Counted from the first letter of the stretch, positions 17,468 through 25,251 are shown. The stretch is DNA of 48,351 nt from VRUE01 sp045805805 (GCA_045805805.1 JBJMKO010000010.1:1-48351), one strand, 5' to 3'. Made by a program: numbers and translations. Notes: generated from the letters alone by a model not told the origin.

Positions 17468-18471
17468 GGAAGGTCGGCCAAGACGTACTCGAGCAACTCC
17501 CGGCCGTGGTCGGAGGCGACGGAGACGTCGTCTGCCTTGATCCGGACGCGGTGCAGGGACTGCATGCGCAGGACGTCGCCGTCGCAGCGGCTGTTGGGGA
17601 AGACGCCTGAGTAGGAGACGCCGAGGCGCTCGAGGTGGTCGGCAAGGAGGGCTGTTGCCGGCGCGTCAAGCGGGAGGTCGATGTAGACGGCGTCGAGCCC
17701 GGCACGGTGGAAGAGGTGATGGCGCTCCGCCGCAACGGCGGCCTCGAGGTCGGCGCCGGGGACGTGCACGGTGATCAGCGCCAGGTTGTGGTCGGCGTCG
17801 ACCTCCACGTGCAGCTCGGTCCGCACGGCCGGCACGGCGTCGGCAGGCGGTTCCGTGAGGGTGCCGCGCAGCTCGCACAGCTCCATGGTCTGCCCCACGA
17901 TCCGCCTGTGGCGCTCCGGTGCGTAGACGGGGCGCTCGTGACCGTCGTTCAGCTTCGTGTAGAAGAGCGCCGCCGATTGGCGTCCGTGCCTTCCGTCCGC
18001 CGCGTCGTTGGAGACCGTGGCCGGGATCCAGCCGAGCAGGAACCCGGTCTCATGCGCCCCCAGCTCGACGTTGGCGCGCTGGCTGTAGGGATGGGCAGCG
18101 GTCGCCTCGCTGTACATCCCCGCCATCCCCTGCGCGGTGGCCCAGTCCATCAGGAACCGCTTGGTCCGCGTGAAGAGGTGCTGCCCACGTGCCGCCGGCA
18201 TCGTCACCGCCTGCCCGGAATGCCCGACCGCATCCCCAGTCGCCGCAAGGCTCATCCCCTCGTGGCAGAGCAGCTCTCCTTCCGGCGTCTCGGCAATGCA
18301 GGAGACGTAGGTACCGGCTGCCAGTCGCGACGACACCTCCTCGGCGTCGTAGACCCAGCGCACGTCATAGCTGTCGCCGTACGCAGCCCGGATCGCCTCG
18401 CTGAGCACCGCCCCCTCGTCGGACTCGAGGAGTCGGAGCTGTGCATCGATGTTGCTGCTGGACTCGCCCAT
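17464..18471 (-). CDS. GNAT-type N-acetyltransferase domain protein
   Basis: The 335-aa protein shows a GNAT-like core at about residues 60-165 (AVTMPAARGQHLFTRTKRFLMDW, with an R/Q-rich acetyl-CoA loop, then MYSEATAAHPYSQRANVELGAHETGFLLGW). A second alpha/beta half follows (TELHVEVDADHNLALITVHVPG). The substrate is unknown. It converges on sigH with overlapping stop codons (17464-17467), and its start lies 21 bases from the tRNA-Thr gene on the other strand. Family assignment beyond GNAT fold is not possible from sequence reading alone. Confidence 0.7.
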   Translation of the reverse strand: MGESSSNIDAQLRLLESDEGAVLSEAIRAAYGDSYDVRWVYDAEEVSSRLAAGTYVSCIAETPEGELLCHEGMSLAATGDAVGHSGQAVTMPAARGQHLFTRTKRFLMDWATAQGMAGMYSEATAAHPYSQRANVELGAHETGFLLGWIPATVSNDAADGRHGRQSAALFYTKLNDGHERPVYAPERHRRIVGQTMELCELRGTLTEPPADAVPAVRTELHVEVDADHNLALITVHVPGADLEAAVAAERHHLFHRAGLDAVYIDLPLDAPATALLADHLERLGVSYSGVFPNSRCDGDVLRMQSLHRVRIKADDVSVASDHGRELLEYVLADLP

Positions 18472-18492
18472 GGCCTCTATATTCGGTATCCC

Positions 18493-18565
18493 GCCCGCCT
18501 AGCTCAATTGGCAGAGCACCTGATTTGTAATCAGGAGGTTTCCGGTTCGATTCCGGAGGCGGGCT
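18493..18565 (+). tRNA. tRNA-Thr (anticodon TGT)
   Basis: A complete 73-base cloverleaf. The acceptor stem is GCCCGCC (18493-18499) / GGCGGGC (18558-18564) with discriminator T. The D arm contains AGCTCAATTGGCAGAGC. The anticodon arm CCTGA-TTTGTAA-TCAGG gives anticodon TGT (Thr, codon ACA). The T arm is TCCGG-TTCGATT-CCGGA. The 3' CCA is not encoded. Confidence 0.97.
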
Positions 18566-18574
18566 TTGGGAGGC

Positions 18575-19960
18575 TCAGCTGCTTGCTGGGCTTCCACCGA
18601 GCACCCGGGCCTTCTCGGCTGCCAGCTCCTCGTCGGTGAGGATGCCCTTCTCGTGGAGGGTGGCGAGGCGCTCTAGGCGGGCCAGGCGGACATCGTCGTC
18701 GCCGGCGGGAAGGGCTGCCGTGGCCGCCTCGCTCTCGTCGGCGGGCTTCCGCATCTCGGGCAGTCGCAGCTTCGCGGCGTGCTCGCTCAGGTTGACGTCC
18801 TTGACCGCGCCGACGACGCGGTCCTTGGTCTTGCCGAAGACCTCGTCGTAGCTGGCGTCGGGGAATTCCTCAGCGGCCTGTTTGCGCAGCTCGTGAATGC
18901 CGAAGGCGGCGAGGCCGGCGATCACCAGCGTGGTGAGGAAGGAGCGCAGATTCTGGGTCGGGGCCTGGATGAAGTAGATGCCGACGACGACCGCGAGCGC
19001 GGCGTAGACGTAGGCGAGGTGCTCGCTGAGGACCGGTGTCAGGAACCGGCGGGTCGAGCGGGCCGAGCCGGTCGGCGAGGCGAGCCAGCCGGCGATGCCG
19101 AAGAGCACGCCGATGACGATCACCGTGGCGGCGATGCTGGTCATCAGGGAGGTCCCGATCGACCAGGCTTCTTCGGCTGCCGGCTTGACGCTCTCTTCGC
19201 TGACGAGCTGGCCGACGACGATTCCGCCGGCGATCTCGCGGAAGACGATCACGGCGAAGCCGGCGGCGACGAGCCCGACCCCGCAGAAGAGGACGGTCAC
19301 CCAGCGTCCCTCGCGAGTGAGGTAGATCGCCAGCCCGAAACAGAGCAGGGTGAGCAGCGAGAGGATCAGGGCCAGGCCCTTGATCGCGACCACGACGTCC
19401 TGGGCCGTCTTCAGCTGATCTGAGCGCAGGATCGTGATCTGTCCCGCGTCGGGAGGAAGCTTTTCCGCCAGGTTGGCGCCGATTCCCACCTGGCTGGCCA
19501 GGTTGGTGATCAGGCTGCCGAGGTTGAGGCTGACTTCGCCTTCTTCGGTCGAGACCGACCCTTCCTTTTCCTCCAGGACTTCGAGCAGCTGTTCGTGGGT
19601 CGAGCGATTGGCGCTCTTCCAGAGCTCCTGCGCGGTCGAGCTCTGCAGCACCTGGTCGGCGCCGTCCCCGGCCACCTGGCGCAGGCCGCCGGCGACAGGG
19701 CCGGCCAGTTTCTTGGTCTCGCCCGGCAGGATTTCGCTGAGTTCTTCTTCGACGTCGACGTTTTCGTAGAGCTGGTCGACGAGGAAGGTGCCGACCGCTG
19801 CGCGGATCTTGTCGTTCTGGATCAGGCGGCCGCTGGTGTCGACCCAGTCGTCGGTATTGAGCGCCTGGCGCTCGGTCCAGATCGCGAAGACGCTGAGGAA
19901 GGCGAGCAGCGAGCCCAGCACTACCAGGACTCTGACCAGGCGTCGGCGTCCGCGGCTCAT
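18575..19960 (-). CDS. Multi-pass membrane protein with C-terminal SHOCT domain
   Basis: The 461-aa protein begins with a basic N-terminus and a membrane helix (VRVLVVLGSLLAFLSVFAIW). An extracytoplasmic helical region of about 150 residues follows (VDTSGRLIQNDKIRAAVGTFLVDQLYENVDVE). A cluster of helices lies between about residues 195 and 360. The cytoplasmic tail ends in a SHOCT motif (RLARLERLATLHEKGILTDEEL). SHOCT tails usually mediate oligomerisation or membrane-proximal interactions. Function is unknown. It is divergent from the ring-cleavage dioxygenase gene with only 23 bases between starts, and TAGCAT on its strand lies 6 bases before its ATG, suggesting a leaderless mRNA. Confidence 0.85.
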   Translation of the reverse strand: MSRGRRRLVRVLVVLGSLLAFLSVFAIWTERQALNTDDWVDTSGRLIQNDKIRAAVGTFLVDQLYENVDVEEELSEILPGETKKLAGPVAGGLRQVAGDGADQVLQSSTAQELWKSANRSTHEQLLEVLEEKEGSVSTEEGEVSLNLGSLITNLASQVGIGANLAEKLPPDAGQITILRSDQLKTAQDVVVAIKGLALILSLLTLLCFGLAIYLTREGRWVTVLFCGVGLVAAGFAVIVFREIAGGIVVGQLVSEESVKPAAEEAWSIGTSLMTSIAATVIVIGVLFGIAGWLASPTGSARSTRRFLTPVLSEHLAYVYAALAVVVGIYFIQAPTQNLRSFLTTLVIAGLAAFGIHELRKQAAEEFPDASYDEVFGKTKDRVVGAVKDVNLSEHAAKLRLPEMRKPADESEAATAALPAGDDDVRLARLERLATLHEKGILTDEELAAEKARVLGGSPASS

Positions 19961-19966
19961 GCCCGG

Positions 19967-19972
19967 ATGCTA
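19967..19972 (-). promoter_or_regulatory. Probable -10 box for the SHOCT membrane protein gene
   Basis: TAGCAT on the minus strand stands 6 bases before ATG 19960. It lies inside the 23-base gap to the divergent dioxygenase gene, so both promoters must overlap. Confidence 0.4.
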
Positions 19973-19983
19973 TACGTGATGTC

Positions 19984-20904
19984 GTGAGGCTGGAGGGAAT
20001 TCACCACATCACCGCGATCACCGCCGACGCGCAGAGCAACGTCGACTTCTACGCGGGGGTGCTCGGCCTGCGCCTGGTCAAGAAGACCGTCAACCAGGAC
20101 AACCCAACCGTCTATCACCTCTTCTTCGCCGACGAGAAGGGCAGCGCCGGCTCCGACCTGACCTTCTTCGAGTTCCCCGGGGTGCCGCCGGGCCGGGCGG
20201 GTGCCGGCGACGTGCACCGGATCGTCTGGCGGGTCGGCTCGCACGAGTCGCTCGACTTCTGGCAGGAGCGGCTCAGGGCCAGCGGAGTCGAGTCCGAGCA
20301 CGCCGGAGGAGGCTTGCGCTTCGCCGACCCGGAGGGGCTCGCCCACGAGCTGGCGGTCATCGAGGTCGATGACGAGCCGCTGATCGCCGACCACCCCGAA
20401 GTGCCCGCCGAGCTCGCCCTGCGTGGCTTCCACTCCGTCTGCGCCTACAGCGGCGCGCCCGAGGCGAGCCGGGCGCTGCTTGAAGCGCTCGAGTTCGAGT
20501 CCGTCGACGAGGGCAGCTGGGAGGCGCGCGGGTCCAGCCGCCGCGGCCTCTACATCTACGAAGCGCCGCCCGAGGAGCGCTCCCGGCAGGGTGCGGGCAG
20601 CGTTCACCACGTCGCCTGGGCCTCGGCCATGGACGATCACGAAGCGTGGCGCGACCGGGCGATCTCGGCCGGCGCGCAGCCGACTCCGGTGATCGACCGC
20701 TTCTATTTCCGCTCGATCTACTTTCGCGAGCCGAGTGGGGTGCTGTTCGAGATCGCCACGCTGGGCCCGGGCTTCACGGTCGACGAGCCCCTGGAGCACC
20801 TCGGCGAGAAGCTCTCGCTGCCACCCGACTACGAGCACCTGCGGGCCGAGGTCGAACCGAACCTGCGGCCGGTGGTCAACCCCCGCACGGTCTCGGCCGG
20901 GTGA
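19984..20904 (+). CDS. Ring-cleaving dioxygenase, VOC superfamily (MhqO/hydroquinone type)
   Basis: The 306-aa protein is made of two vicinal-oxygen-chelate halves. The first begins GIHHITAITADAQSNVDFYAGVLGLRLVKKTVNQDNP, a start typical of MhqO-like hydroquinone or catechol dioxygenases. The second has GFHSVCAYS, AGSVHHVAWA and SGVLFEIATLGPGF. The repeated H...H...E arrangement would bind Fe(II). The next gene is a maleylacetate reductase-like enzyme that overlaps it as GTGA, which supports a role in cleaving a hydroquinone-type ring whose product is then reduced. Starts at GTG 19984. Confidence 0.85.
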   Translation: MRLEGIHHITAITADAQSNVDFYAGVLGLRLVKKTVNQDNPTVYHLFFADEKGSAGSDLTFFEFPGVPPGRAGAGDVHRIVWRVGSHESLDFWQERLRASGVESEHAGGGLRFADPEGLAHELAVIEVDDEPLIADHPEVPAELALRGFHSVCAYSGAPEASRALLEALEFESVDEGSWEARGSSRRGLYIYEAPPEERSRQGAGSVHHVAWASAMDDHEAWRDRAISAGAQPTPVIDRFYFRSIYFREPSGVLFEIATLGPGFTVDEPLEHLGEKLSLPPDYEHLRAEVEPNLRPVVNPRTVSAG

Positions 20905-21917
20905 GCGGCGACTTCGTCTGGCGCGACGCCGGCCGCGTCGTTGTCTTCCGCGACGACGGGGTGGACGAGGCGGTCGGGCTGCTTGCCGAGAGCGGCATGC
21001 AGCCGTTCGAGCTGCTCACGACCCATCGGCATCTGAGCGCGGCAGCCGACCTGGCGAGCACCGCCGCAGCCGTTCACGAGCTGCCTCCGGCCGATCCGGC
21101 GACGGCAGTGACCGAGACCGCTGCGACCCTGCTCGACTCGACCCGCTCGCCGAATCTCGTAGCCCTCGGCGGCGGCCGCGTGATCGACACGGCGAAGGCG
21201 ATCGCCTCGGTCACGGGCGCCCGTGTCGCTGCGATCCCGACGACGATGTCAGGGGCGGAGATGACCGGCATCCACCGCTTGCCGGCAGGCGCCGAGAACC
21301 GGGTTCGCACCATGGTCCGGCCGGCACTCGTGATCGCGAATCCGGCCGCGATGACCAGCGCACCCGAGCCCGATCTGCGGGCAAGCTCGATGAACGCCCT
21401 GGCCCACGGCGCCGACTCCCTCTATACCCCTTTCGCCAACCCGGTTTCCGAAATGACCGCCCTGCGCGGCGCCGAGCTGATCGCCACCGCCCTCGACGAA
21501 GACCCAACCGAGCGCAACCGCGCCAACCTGGCCTTCGGCTCGATCCTCTGCGGCTACGCGATCGACTCCGGCGCCTTCGCCCTCCACCATGTGATCTGCC
21601 AAACCCTCGTCCGCATCTGCGGCGGCACCCACGCCCCCACCAACGCAGCGATCCTCCCCAGAGCAATGGCCTTCATGGTCCCCAGAGTCCCCGACGGTCT
21701 CAGACCCCTGGCGACCGCCCTCGGCACCAACCCAGACGCCATCGAAGCTCGAATCCTCCAACTCGGCGGCAACCCCCCGGGCCTGGGCGACCAAGGAGCC
21801 GACCGAACCAAGCTCCCCCAAGCCATCGAGGCGATGCTCCAACGCCCCGAACTGGCTTTCACGCCGGAAGCTCCGACTCGCACGGAGCTCGAAGCTCTAA
21901 TCGAGCAAGCCTGGTAG
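20901..21917 (+). CDS. Maleylacetate reductase-like iron-containing alcohol dehydrogenase
   Basis: The product, 338 aa, has the Fe-ADH/dehydroquinate synthase fold. NAD binding is shown by LVALGGGRVIDTAKAIA and the IPTTMSGAEMT loop. The metal-site region includes SSMNALAHGADSLYTPFANP and FALHHVICQTLVRICGGTHAPTNAAILP. The SG in TTMSGAEMT and the overall length are typical of maleylacetate reductases, which feed ring-fission products toward 3-oxoadipate. The GTG start overlaps the dioxygenase stop (GTGA), implying coupled translation and one pathway. The 3' third has a visibly higher C content in third positions (many CCC and AAC codons) than its first half. Confidence 0.8.
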   Translation: MSGDFVWRDAGRVVVFRDDGVDEAVGLLAESGMQPFELLTTHRHLSAAADLASTAAAVHELPPADPATAVTETAATLLDSTRSPNLVALGGGRVIDTAKAIASVTGARVAAIPTTMSGAEMTGIHRLPAGAENRVRTMVRPALVIANPAAMTSAPEPDLRASSMNALAHGADSLYTPFANPVSEMTALRGAELIATALDEDPTERNRANLAFGSILCGYAIDSGAFALHHVICQTLVRICGGTHAPTNAAILPRAMAFMVPRVPDGLRPLATALGTNPDAIEARILQLGGNPPGLGDQGADRTKLPQAIEAMLQRPELAFTPEAPTRTELEALIEQAW

Positions 21918-21950
21918 CCGGTCTTTCAGAGCCGAACCTCGCGCGGGTGG

Positions 21951-22011
21951 CGTGGGGTGAGGGGGGTCGAGGACAGCCCGTGGACTGCCCGCAGGCCCCC
22001 CTCACCCCGCG
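21951..22011. repeat. 61-bp palindrome after the maleylacetate reductase gene
   Basis: Arms 21951-21966 and 21996-22011 pair over 16 bases with one G-T wobble (CGTGGGGTGAGGGGGG / CCCCCCTCACCCCGCG). The G-run arms resemble those of the palindrome inside cysS (GTCAGGGGGGGTC). It fills most of the 154-base gap before plsC-gpsA. No T-run follows. Confidence 0.6.
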
Positions 22012-22071
22012 ACAGGACCCGCGCGCCGACGACCCTGGTAACCACGGCCCCCAATCCGTGTAGCGCTACCA

Positions 22072-23736
22072 GTGGATCCCTCCCGCCTCCAGGCGTACCA
22101 CGAGTACACCCGCCGCCACGGCGTAAACCCGGTCCTGTACATCCTCGCCAGGATCTTCATGACCCCATTCTTCCTCGCCTACTTCCGCTACGCGAGGACG
22201 GGTCGCCAGCACGCTCGGCTCAAGGGCGGCCTGATCGTCGCCTCCAACCACCGCAGCTTCCTCGACCCTTTCGCGATCGGGGGTGCCCTGCCCTGGCGGC
22301 GGCCGATGAACTACGTCGCCAAGGTCGAGCTGTTCGAGCGCCGCTGGCAGGGCTGGGTCCTCTCCCGCCTCGGCGCCTTCCCGGTCCGCCGCGGCGAGTC
22401 CGACGAGGACTCGGTGGAGACGGCGCGCAAGGTCGTCGAACGCGGCGGCGCCGTCTGCATCTTTCCCGAGGGGACCCGGATCCGCAGCGGCGCCCTGGCC
22501 GAGCCCAGGCGCGGCGTCGGCCGCCTGGCGCTGCAGACCGGGGCGCCGGTGATACCGGTCGCCGTTCTCGGCACTGAAGACGTGCGGCGCGGCTGGCGGA
22601 TCCGGCCTCGCAAGGTCAAGGTCCGGCTCGGCAGGGCGATGACCTTCCCCCGCGCCGCCGACCCCTCGCGCGGCCTGGCCTCGACCGTGACCGCGCGGAT
22701 CTGGCCCAACGTCGAGCTGCAGTGGGAGGATCTCGGCGGCCTCCCCCCGATGCGCCGTGCCGCCGTGATCGGCGCCGGCAGCTGGGGCACTGCCCTCGCC
22801 GTGCTGCTCGCCCGCGGCGGCCTCGAGGTACAGCTTGCCGCCCGCACCGCAGCGCAGGCGACCGAGATCGACGAGGCGCGCGAAAACGCCCGCTACCTGG
22901 AGGGCGTTCGCCTGCCCGACTCGGTGCGGGTGCGCCAGGCCTCCGAGGTCGAGCTGGCCGGACTCGACCTCGTCTGCCTGGCGATCCCCTCGGGCTCGCT
23001 GCCGCAGGCGGTCGGCGCGATTGCCGACCGGGTCGGCGAGCGCTCGGCCGTGCTGCTCCTCACCAAGGGATTGATCGCGCCGCTGGGCCAGCTTCCCGCC
23101 GAATACGTCGGCGCCCGGGTTCGGGCCCGGGCGACCGCGTGCCTCGGTGGCCCAGCCCATGCCCGCGAGGCCGTCTCCGGCTCCGCCGCCCTGGTCCTCG
23201 GCTCGGCCGATCGAGACCTGCGCAACCAGCTCGGCGGTGTCTTCGACCGCGCCGGCTTGGTCTGCGAGCGTTCCCACGACGTCGTCGGAGTCGAGATGGC
23301 GGGTGCCGCGAAGAACGCCGCCGCCCTCGCCGCGGCGGCCGCCGAGCCGCACGGGCTCAACGCGGCCGGGATCGCCGCGGCGCAGGTCTGGAGCGAGTGC
23401 ATCGAGCACGCGATCGGCCGCGGCGCCGACCTCGCGACATTCTCGGGATTGGCCGGCGTGGGGGATCTGACCGCGACGGTGATGGCCCCGACGGGGCGCA
23501 ATCGCCGCGCCGGCGAGCTGCTGGGACAGGGAACCCCGGCGGAGGAGATTCCCGGCCTGATCGGGCAGGCCTCCGAGGGCCTCGACGCGGTTCCCCTGCT
23601 GGCGGCGGCGACCTCGGCCGAGGGTGGCTCCGCGGAGGCGCTGGGTGGTCTCGCGGCGCTGATCCGCGGGGAGATCGACGCCGAGGCCTGGGTCGCGGGC
23701 CTGCGGCAGGTCGAGCGTTCCAGGAAGGCCGCCTGA
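22072..23736 (+). CDS. Fused 1-acylglycerol-3-phosphate acyltransferase (PlsC) - glycerol-3-phosphate dehydrogenase (GpsA)
   Basis: One uninterrupted 554-aa frame joins two phospholipid-precursor enzymes. Residues 1 to about 225 are a PlsC acyltransferase: NHRSFLDPF (the H-x4-D catalytic motif, H60/D65), NYVAKVELF and FPEGTRIRSG. Residues 227-554 are a GpsA-type dehydrogenase: VIGAGSWGTALAVLLARGG (NAD(P) loop), VCLAIPSGSLPQAV, GGPAHAREA (a variant of the usual GPSFA), KNAAALAAAAAEPHGLN with the catalytic Lys, and GVGDLTATVMAPTGRNRRAGELLGQG. GpsA makes sn-glycerol-3-phosphate from dihydroxyacetone phosphate, and PlsC acylates lyso-phosphatidate, so the fusion links backbone synthesis to acylation. 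An internal ATG at 22750 (MRRAAVIGAG) could also start GpsA alone. GTG 22072 is the start used. Confidence 0.88.
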   Translation: MDPSRLQAYHEYTRRHGVNPVLYILARIFMTPFFLAYFRYARTGRQHARLKGGLIVASNHRSFLDPFAIGGALPWRRPMNYVAKVELFERRWQGWVLSRLGAFPVRRGESDEDSVETARKVVERGGAVCIFPEGTRIRSGALAEPRRGVGRLALQTGAPVIPVAVLGTEDVRRGWRIRPRKVKVRLGRAMTFPRAADPSRGLASTVTARIWPNVELQWEDLGGLPPMRRAAVIGAGSWGTALAVLLARGGLEVQLAARTAAQATEIDEARENARYLEGVRLPDSVRVRQASEVELAGLDLVCLAIPSGSLPQAVGAIADRVGERSAVLLLTKGLIAPLGQLPAEYVGARVRARATACLGGPAHAREAVSGSAALVLGSADRDLRNQLGGVFDRAGLVCERSHDVVGVEMAGAAKNAAALAAAAAEPHGLNAAGIAAAQVWSECIEHAIGRGADLATFSGLAGVGDLTATVMAPTGRNRRAGELLGQGTPAEEIPGLIGQASEGLDAVPLLAAATSAEGGSAEALGGLAALIRGEIDAEAWVAGLRQVERSRKAA

Positions 23737-23742
23737 TGGGAA

Positions 23743-23748
23743 TAGTCT
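23743..23748 (+). promoter_or_regulatory. Probable -10 box for the ECF sigma factor gene
   Basis: TAGTCT lies 9 bases before GTG 23758 in the 21-base gap after plsC-gpsA, again at leaderless spacing. Confidence 0.4.
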
Positions 23749-23757
23749 TGTCGTTGC

Positions 23758-24318
23758 GTGAGCGCTGCCAAGGAGAATGTCGAGCCGGCGAGCCTCGACC
23801 CCGAGGCGAAGGCGGAGCTCGACCGGGCCTTCGAGGACCTCTACCGGGCCCATCTGCGGGACGTCTACTCCTACGCCTATTACCGGGTCGGCAATCCGCA
23901 CGACGCCGAGGACCTCACCGAGCAGGCCTTCCTGCAGGCCTACCGGCACTTCGACCGAGCCCGGCGCGAGTCCGACGGCAGGCCATTGCGCCCCTGGCTG
24001 ATCCGAATCGCTCACAACCTCGCCTCCAACTACTATCGCGACCGCTCGCGCCGTCCCCAGACCTCGCTGGAGAACGCCGACCCGATCGAGGCGCGGCACG
24101 GAACCGAGGCGATTGCCGAGGGCCGCGAGCAGCTGCGCCAGGTGATGGCCAACCTCGACCATCTCCCCGACGATCGCCGCGACGCCCTGATCATGCGCTT
24201 CGCCCTCGGCATGGACAACCGCGAGATCGCCCGTGCGCTGGGACGCACCGACGGCGCCACCAAGGTGCTGATCCACCGCGCGATCAAGCAGCTTCAAGAG
24301 GAGATGAGCGATGAGTGA
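23758..24318 (+). CDS. ECF-type RNA polymerase sigma factor
   Basis: The 186-aa protein has sigma region 2 (FEDLYRAHLRDVYSYAYYRVGNPHDAEDLTEQAFLQAYRHFDR, with WLIRIAHNLASNYYRDRSRR) and region 4 (LDHLPDDRRDALIMRFALGMDNREIARALGRTDGATKVLIHRAIKQLQ). Region 3 is absent, as in ECF (group 4) sigma factors. The downstream gene overlaps it by 8 bases and encodes a small protein with one membrane helix, the position where an anti-sigma factor is usually found. It starts at GTG 23758. Confidence 0.92.
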   Translation: MSAAKENVEPASLDPEAKAELDRAFEDLYRAHLRDVYSYAYYRVGNPHDAEDLTEQAFLQAYRHFDRARRESDGRPLRPWLIRIAHNLASNYYRDRSRRPQTSLENADPIEARHGTEAIAEGREQLRQVMANLDHLPDDRRDALIMRFALGMDNREIARALGRTDGATKVLIHRAIKQLQEEMSDE

Positions 24319-24655
24319 GGCCCAGCGCCTGACCGGCAACACCTGGGCCGTCGAGCACCTGCTCTCCGACGCGCTGCGGCCGATCGAGCCGCCGGAGCGC
24401 CTCTCGGGCCGGCTCGAGGACACGCTGTCCGCCGTCACGCAGGCTGCCGCCGAGGAGCTCTCCGACTGGGCGGAGGAGCTCTCCGAGAGCGAGCTGCGCG
24501 CCCTGCGCGATCCGCGCAACTGGGTGCGTCCGGTGTTCGCGGTCGGCGCGGGGGGAGCCGCGGCCGGTGCGCTGCTGTTGCTCGAGGCCCGTCGCCGCGG
24601 CCGCCAGCAGGCCCAGGGTGGCCTACGGTCGCTGGCAGGCCGGATCAGGCCTTAG
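24311..24655 (+). CDS. Small single-helix membrane protein, candidate anti-sigma factor
   Basis: 114 aa. The N-terminal 70 residues are soluble and acidic (GRLEDTLSAVTQAAAEELSDWAEELSESELRALRDP). One hydrophobic segment (VFAVGAGGAAAGALLLLEA, about 75-93) follows, and the basic Gln/Arg tail would be on the opposite side. There is no zinc-finger HxxxCxxC motif, so it is not a ZAS-type anti-sigma. It overlaps the ECF sigma gene by 8 bases, which supports a functional link; anti-sigma activity is inference. Its TAG stop overlaps the first bases of the fold-back element at 24654. Confidence 0.75.
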   Translation: MSEAQRLTGNTWAVEHLLSDALRPIEPPERLSGRLEDTLSAVTQAAAEELSDWAEELSESELRALRDPRNWVRPVFAVGAGGAAAGALLLLEARRRGRQQAQGGLRSLAGRIRP

Positions 24656-24820
24656 GGCCTATCCCGCTAGGGATCGCACCCCTGGATACGGTCCAGGACA
24701 CGGCGCGGATTCGGCCCCGTCGCGAATCCCACATGGCTCTGCCATGCGGAATCCGCGCCGTGACCGCCCCGCTTGGTCCTGAACCGTCCCAGGGGCACGC
24801 CCCCTAACGGGATAGGCCCT
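24654..24820. repeat. 167-bp fold-back element between convergent genes
   Basis: Outer arms 24654-24672 and 24802-24820 pair over 19 bases with one mismatch (AGGGCCTATCCCG...). They are nearly identical in sequence to the arms of the family B copy at 38775. Further pairing follows, including a perfect 13-bp stem ACGGCGCGGATTC (24700-24712) / 24749-24761 and an apical CATGGC-TCT-GCCATG hairpin. The whole element can fold into one long rod. Both convergent genes stop inside or at the edge of its arms. It could serve as a bidirectional transcription barrier, although it has no T-runs. Confidence 0.8.
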
Positions 24821-25247
24821 TAGCGGGCTCGCCTTTCTTCGCGGCCGGCGTCGACAGCGCGGCGCCGACGCCGAGCACGCCGATTGCCAGGTGGAGGAGG
24901 TTGTCGGCGGTGTCCACCGGCAGGAAGCCGAGGATCGACTCGCCGCTGCCGATCGCGAAGCCCCAGAGGGCGACGGCGACGTAGAAGGCGCCCAGGCAGA
25001 GGGAGTACTGGCGCGAGGCGTATCCCGCCATCAGCAACCCCAGCGCGCCGGTGAGGATGTGCAGGACGTTGGCCCAGCCGTTGACGGCGAAGATGCCGAA
25101 GGCGTCCTCGACCTCGCCGGGCGAGCCGAAGGAGGCGCTGTAGAAGAAGCCGACGATGCCGGCGACGACGAGCGCCGCGCCGACCGCGGTGGCGTAGAGC
25201 CGTGCTGGGCTGGGTGCGTCCATCGGCCGCGATTGTAGGCTGCTCAT
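24804..25247 (-). CDS. DUF4383 family membrane protein
   Basis: 147 aa with four predicted membrane helices. The NVLHILTGALGLLMA and LLHLAIGVLGVGAAL segments (N/LHxxxGxxGL pattern) and the spacing of VVAGIVGFFYSASF match DUF4383 proteins, whose function is unknown. The last residues KGLSR and the TAG stop are encoded by the right arm of the fold-back element at 24654-24820. An alternative start at ATG 25223 would remove 8 residues; with the longer start only 4 bases separate it from the divergent rhomboid gene. Confidence 0.8.
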   Translation of the reverse strand: MSSLQSRPMDAPSPARLYATAVGAALVVAGIVGFFYSASFGSPGEVEDAFGIFAVNGWANVLHILTGALGLLMAGYASRQYSLCLGAFYVAVALWGFAIGSGESILGFLPVDTADNLLHLAIGVLGVGAALSTPAAKKGEPAKGLSR

Positions 25248-25251
25248 CCCC

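Noticed and set aside
22066..24519. An 817-codon minus-strand frame opposite plsC-gpsA and the ECF sigma gene.
   Set aside because: No recognisable domain; composition is that of a mirror of real codons. The plus strand carries complete conserved motifs across the same span.
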